Source of the DNA: Rathayibacter rhapontici
GTDB taxonomy: Bacteria > Actinomycetota > Actinomycetes > Actinomycetales > Microbacteriaceae
Length of the DNA stretch: 64,000 nt
Direction: 5' to 3'
NCBI RefSeq assembly: GCF_001995175.1
Contig: NZ_MUKN01000012.1
Coordinates: 1-64,000 of the forward strand
Positions 62,684 through 64,000 of this stretch are shown one piece after another (position 1 is the stretch's first letter; every line of letters begins with the position of its first letter). Both the position numbers and the translations under genes were made by a program. Under the pieces are notes generated by a model, which saw only the letters and a program-made list of their open reading frames with translations, ran no database searches and was not told where the DNA came from.

Positions 62684-63611
62684 TCAGCGCGTCCGCAGCG
62701 CCTCCAGCAGCGCCGCCGGCGTCTCGGGGTCGCGCAGGCTGATCGCGAACTCGCGCTCGCGCGTGGTCCGCACCACCAGCCCGGGGCCCGCGTTCAGGAT
62801 GAGCGCCGAGCGGCCCGGCATCATCCGGTAGCCCCAGCCGCCCCACTCCGCAGGCCGCAGGTCGGCCGTGCCGACCGAGGCGATCGTCTCGAGCGGGATG
62901 CGGCGAAGCGGGATCCCGAGCACTCGCGACACCACGCGCAGCCCGCGGCGGTCGGCGGTGACACGCAGCCGGGTGAAGCCGAGGACGAGGATCGCGCTCG
63001 CACCGAGGACCACGGCCATCGCGATCGCGGGGCCCGTCGAGCCCTCGGCGAGCAGCGTCGACACCGCGACGGCCGCGGCGAGCACCAGGACGACTCCGAC
63101 GACCGCGAACACCCGGCCGGTGACGGTGTGCGACCAGGCGCCCGACTCGGAGTCGCCGAGCGCCATCCGCTCGACGCGCGTGCTCGACGCCGAGCGGCTG
63201 CGCGGAGCGAGGGCGCCCGGCACCACCGCGTAGGCGAGGCCGCCGAGCAGCACGAGCAGCCAGCCGCCCAGCCGCGCGCCCTCGGCCGAGCCCGCCGCCA
63301 GCGTCGTGCCGACCGACGTCGCCCCAGGCCGAGGCGCCGAGGCCCGCGACCAGTCCGAGGCACGAGAGCAGCATCCGCGATCCGTGCCCGAGCAGCGCGG
63401 CGACGACCCCCGCCACCGCGGGGGCACCGGAGAGGACGAGTGCCAGGGCCAGCAGCGCGCCGACCGGCGCGGTCTCGTCGGCGGCGCCGGTCGAGGACCA
63501 GTGCGAGGCGAGGACGGGCGGCACGTCGAGCGCGACCCGCGAGACGAGCACGGCGATCGAGGGCAGCAGGAGGGAGGCGGCGGCCAGCAGGGAGCGGGAG
63601 CGGTCGGTCAC
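62684..63611 (-). pseudogene. DUF1648-like multi-pass membrane protein, frameshift near 63324
   Basis: From the GTG at 63611 the frame encodes two membrane segments ('LLAAASLLLPSIAVLVSRVA', 'GALLALALVLSGAPAVAGVV') and runs to 'GLVAGLGASAW'. It then resumes in another frame as 'TSVGTTLAAGSAEGARLGGW' with three more segments and a soluble C-terminal domain ('FTRLRVTADRRGLRVVSRVL', 'EFAISLRDPETPAALLEAL'). Here the coding strand has one extra base in a GGGG run (TGGGGCG, expected TGGGCG), giving 308 residues once removed. It overlaps the upstream GntR gene by 4 bases, a common YtrA-type arrangement. Function unknown. Confidence 0.82.
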
Positions 63612-63961
63612 GGGGTGGTCCTCTCGATCAGGCGGATGAGCTCGGCCGAGCCGATCCCGCTGCGGCGGGCCTCGGCGACGAGCTGGTCGACGAGTGCGGT
63701 CACCCGCACCAGGCCGGGGCCGGCGGATTCCGCGATCCACGCGCCCCGCCCGCGACGCATCTGCAGGAGGCCGTCGTCGCGGAGCGCCGCGTAGGCGCGG
63801 AGCACGGTGTGCATGTTGATGTCGAGCGACTCGGCGAGCTCGCGGGCCGGAGGCAGGCGGTCGCCCGCCGAGAGCGCGCCCTCGGCGACGGCCGTGCGCA
63901 CCTGCGCCTCCAGCTGGTCGGCCAGGGAGCGCGGCGAGGAGTGGTCGACGCGGAACAACAT
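63608..63961 (-). CDS. GntR-family regulator, YtrA subfamily
   Basis: 117 residues. Winged helix at about 10-75 ('LADQLEAQVRTAVAEGALSA', 'LPPARELAESLDINMHTVLR', 'DDGLLQMRRGRGAWI'), then a short dimerisation tail of about 40 residues, the YtrA hallmark. These small repressors usually control the membrane protein or ABC genes co-transcribed with them, here the overlapping DUF1648-like gene. The ATG at 63961 is the first codon after a clear AT-rich promoter region. Confidence 0.9.
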   Translation of the reverse strand: MLFRVDHSSPRSLADQLEAQVRTAVAEGALSAGDRLPPARELAESLDINMHTVLRAYAALRDDGLLQMRRGRGAWIAESAGPGLVRVTALVDQLVAEARRSGIGSAELIRLIERTTP

Positions 63962-63969
63962 GTTTGCAA

Positions 63970-63982
63970 TGTTAGTAGAACA
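63970..63982. promoter_or_regulatory. candidate autoregulatory operator of the YtrA-type regulator
   Basis: Short dyad TGTT-AGTAG-AACA in the AT-rich stretch 9 bases upstream of the regulator start codon. YtrA regulators often bind a dyad in their own promoter. The window ends at 64000, so the full site may be cut off. Confidence 0.4.
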
Positions 63983-64000
63983 ACTCTCGCCGCGCCAGGG

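Overview
The window is high-GC actinobacterial DNA with densely packed genes, many GTG starts, many 4-nt ATGA/GTGA gene overlaps, GGAGG-type ribosome binding sites and strongly GC-ending codons. Gene content (GH51 and GH35 glycosidases with LacI repressors, CUT1 sugar ABC transporters, a DUF222/HNH endonuclease, fused PutA, a Zur-linked zinc transporter) and a dispersed repeat of the CTGGTCGAGTAG...GTATCGAGACC type fit Microbacteriaceae. Rathayibacter or a close relative is plausible, but that is inference. No rRNA, tRNA, CRISPR array, phage module or transposase gene was seen.

Layout. 1-903: 3' part of a 2-oxoacid dehydrogenase E2 gene. 904-1494: gene-free, holding a duplicated 110-bp unit and five alternating dispersed repeats. 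1495-8027: arabinoside uptake and hydrolysis operon (binding protein, two permeases, GH51 arabinofuranosidase) with its LacI regulator and two matching operators. 8222-11117: sugar O-acetyltransferase, HAD phosphatase and an acyl-CoA-dehydrogenase-like flavoprotein. 11253-14560: Zur box, zinc ABC transporter and zur. 14567-16065: short asparaginase and a DUF4436 protein. 16184-25135: sugar-acid locus (ABC transporter; divergent GntR/FCD regulator, DHDPS-family lyase, MFS carrier, enolase-superfamily dehydratase, ketoglutarate-semialdehyde dehydrogenase), which reads as uptake of an acid sugar and oxidation to 2-oxoglutarate. 25186-36473: DoxX protein, TetR with a divergent metallo-hydrolase, an esterase, an SDR/FAD-oxidoreductase/SRPBCC set, MFS, two small monooxygenase-fold proteins, Ppx and an MmgE/PrpD protein. 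36484-36622: more repeats. 36630-41122: putA with a divergent LysR gene. 41222-42565: DUF222/HNH. 42670-45362: sulfonate/taurine-type ABC transporter. 45572-49275: small membrane protein, lipoprotein, SDR, thioesterase and LacI. 49442-51760: GH35 beta-galactosidase behind two matching operators. 51802-52652: HEPN/MNT toxin-antitoxin pair. 52659-57391: GMC oxidoreductase with a fused gluconate-dehydrogenase-subunit-3-like partner, membrane protein and PucR-like regulator. 57574-63961: MsrA, a stand-alone MmyB domain convergent with an XRE-MmyB regulator, MFS exporter, haloperoxidase-like hydrolase, and a membrane protein co-transcribed with a YtrA-type GntR regulator.

A caution for every user of this window: seven genes (GH51, a MalF-type permease, putA twice, the SsuC-type permease, a lipoprotein, the GMC oxidoreductase, the last membrane protein) are broken by one-base indels while both flanking frames stay well conserved. 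All seven lie on the minus strand and most lesions look like a lost G in a GCGGC-like context. Systematic assembly error is at least as likely as true gene decay, so these genes should be treated as possibly intact.
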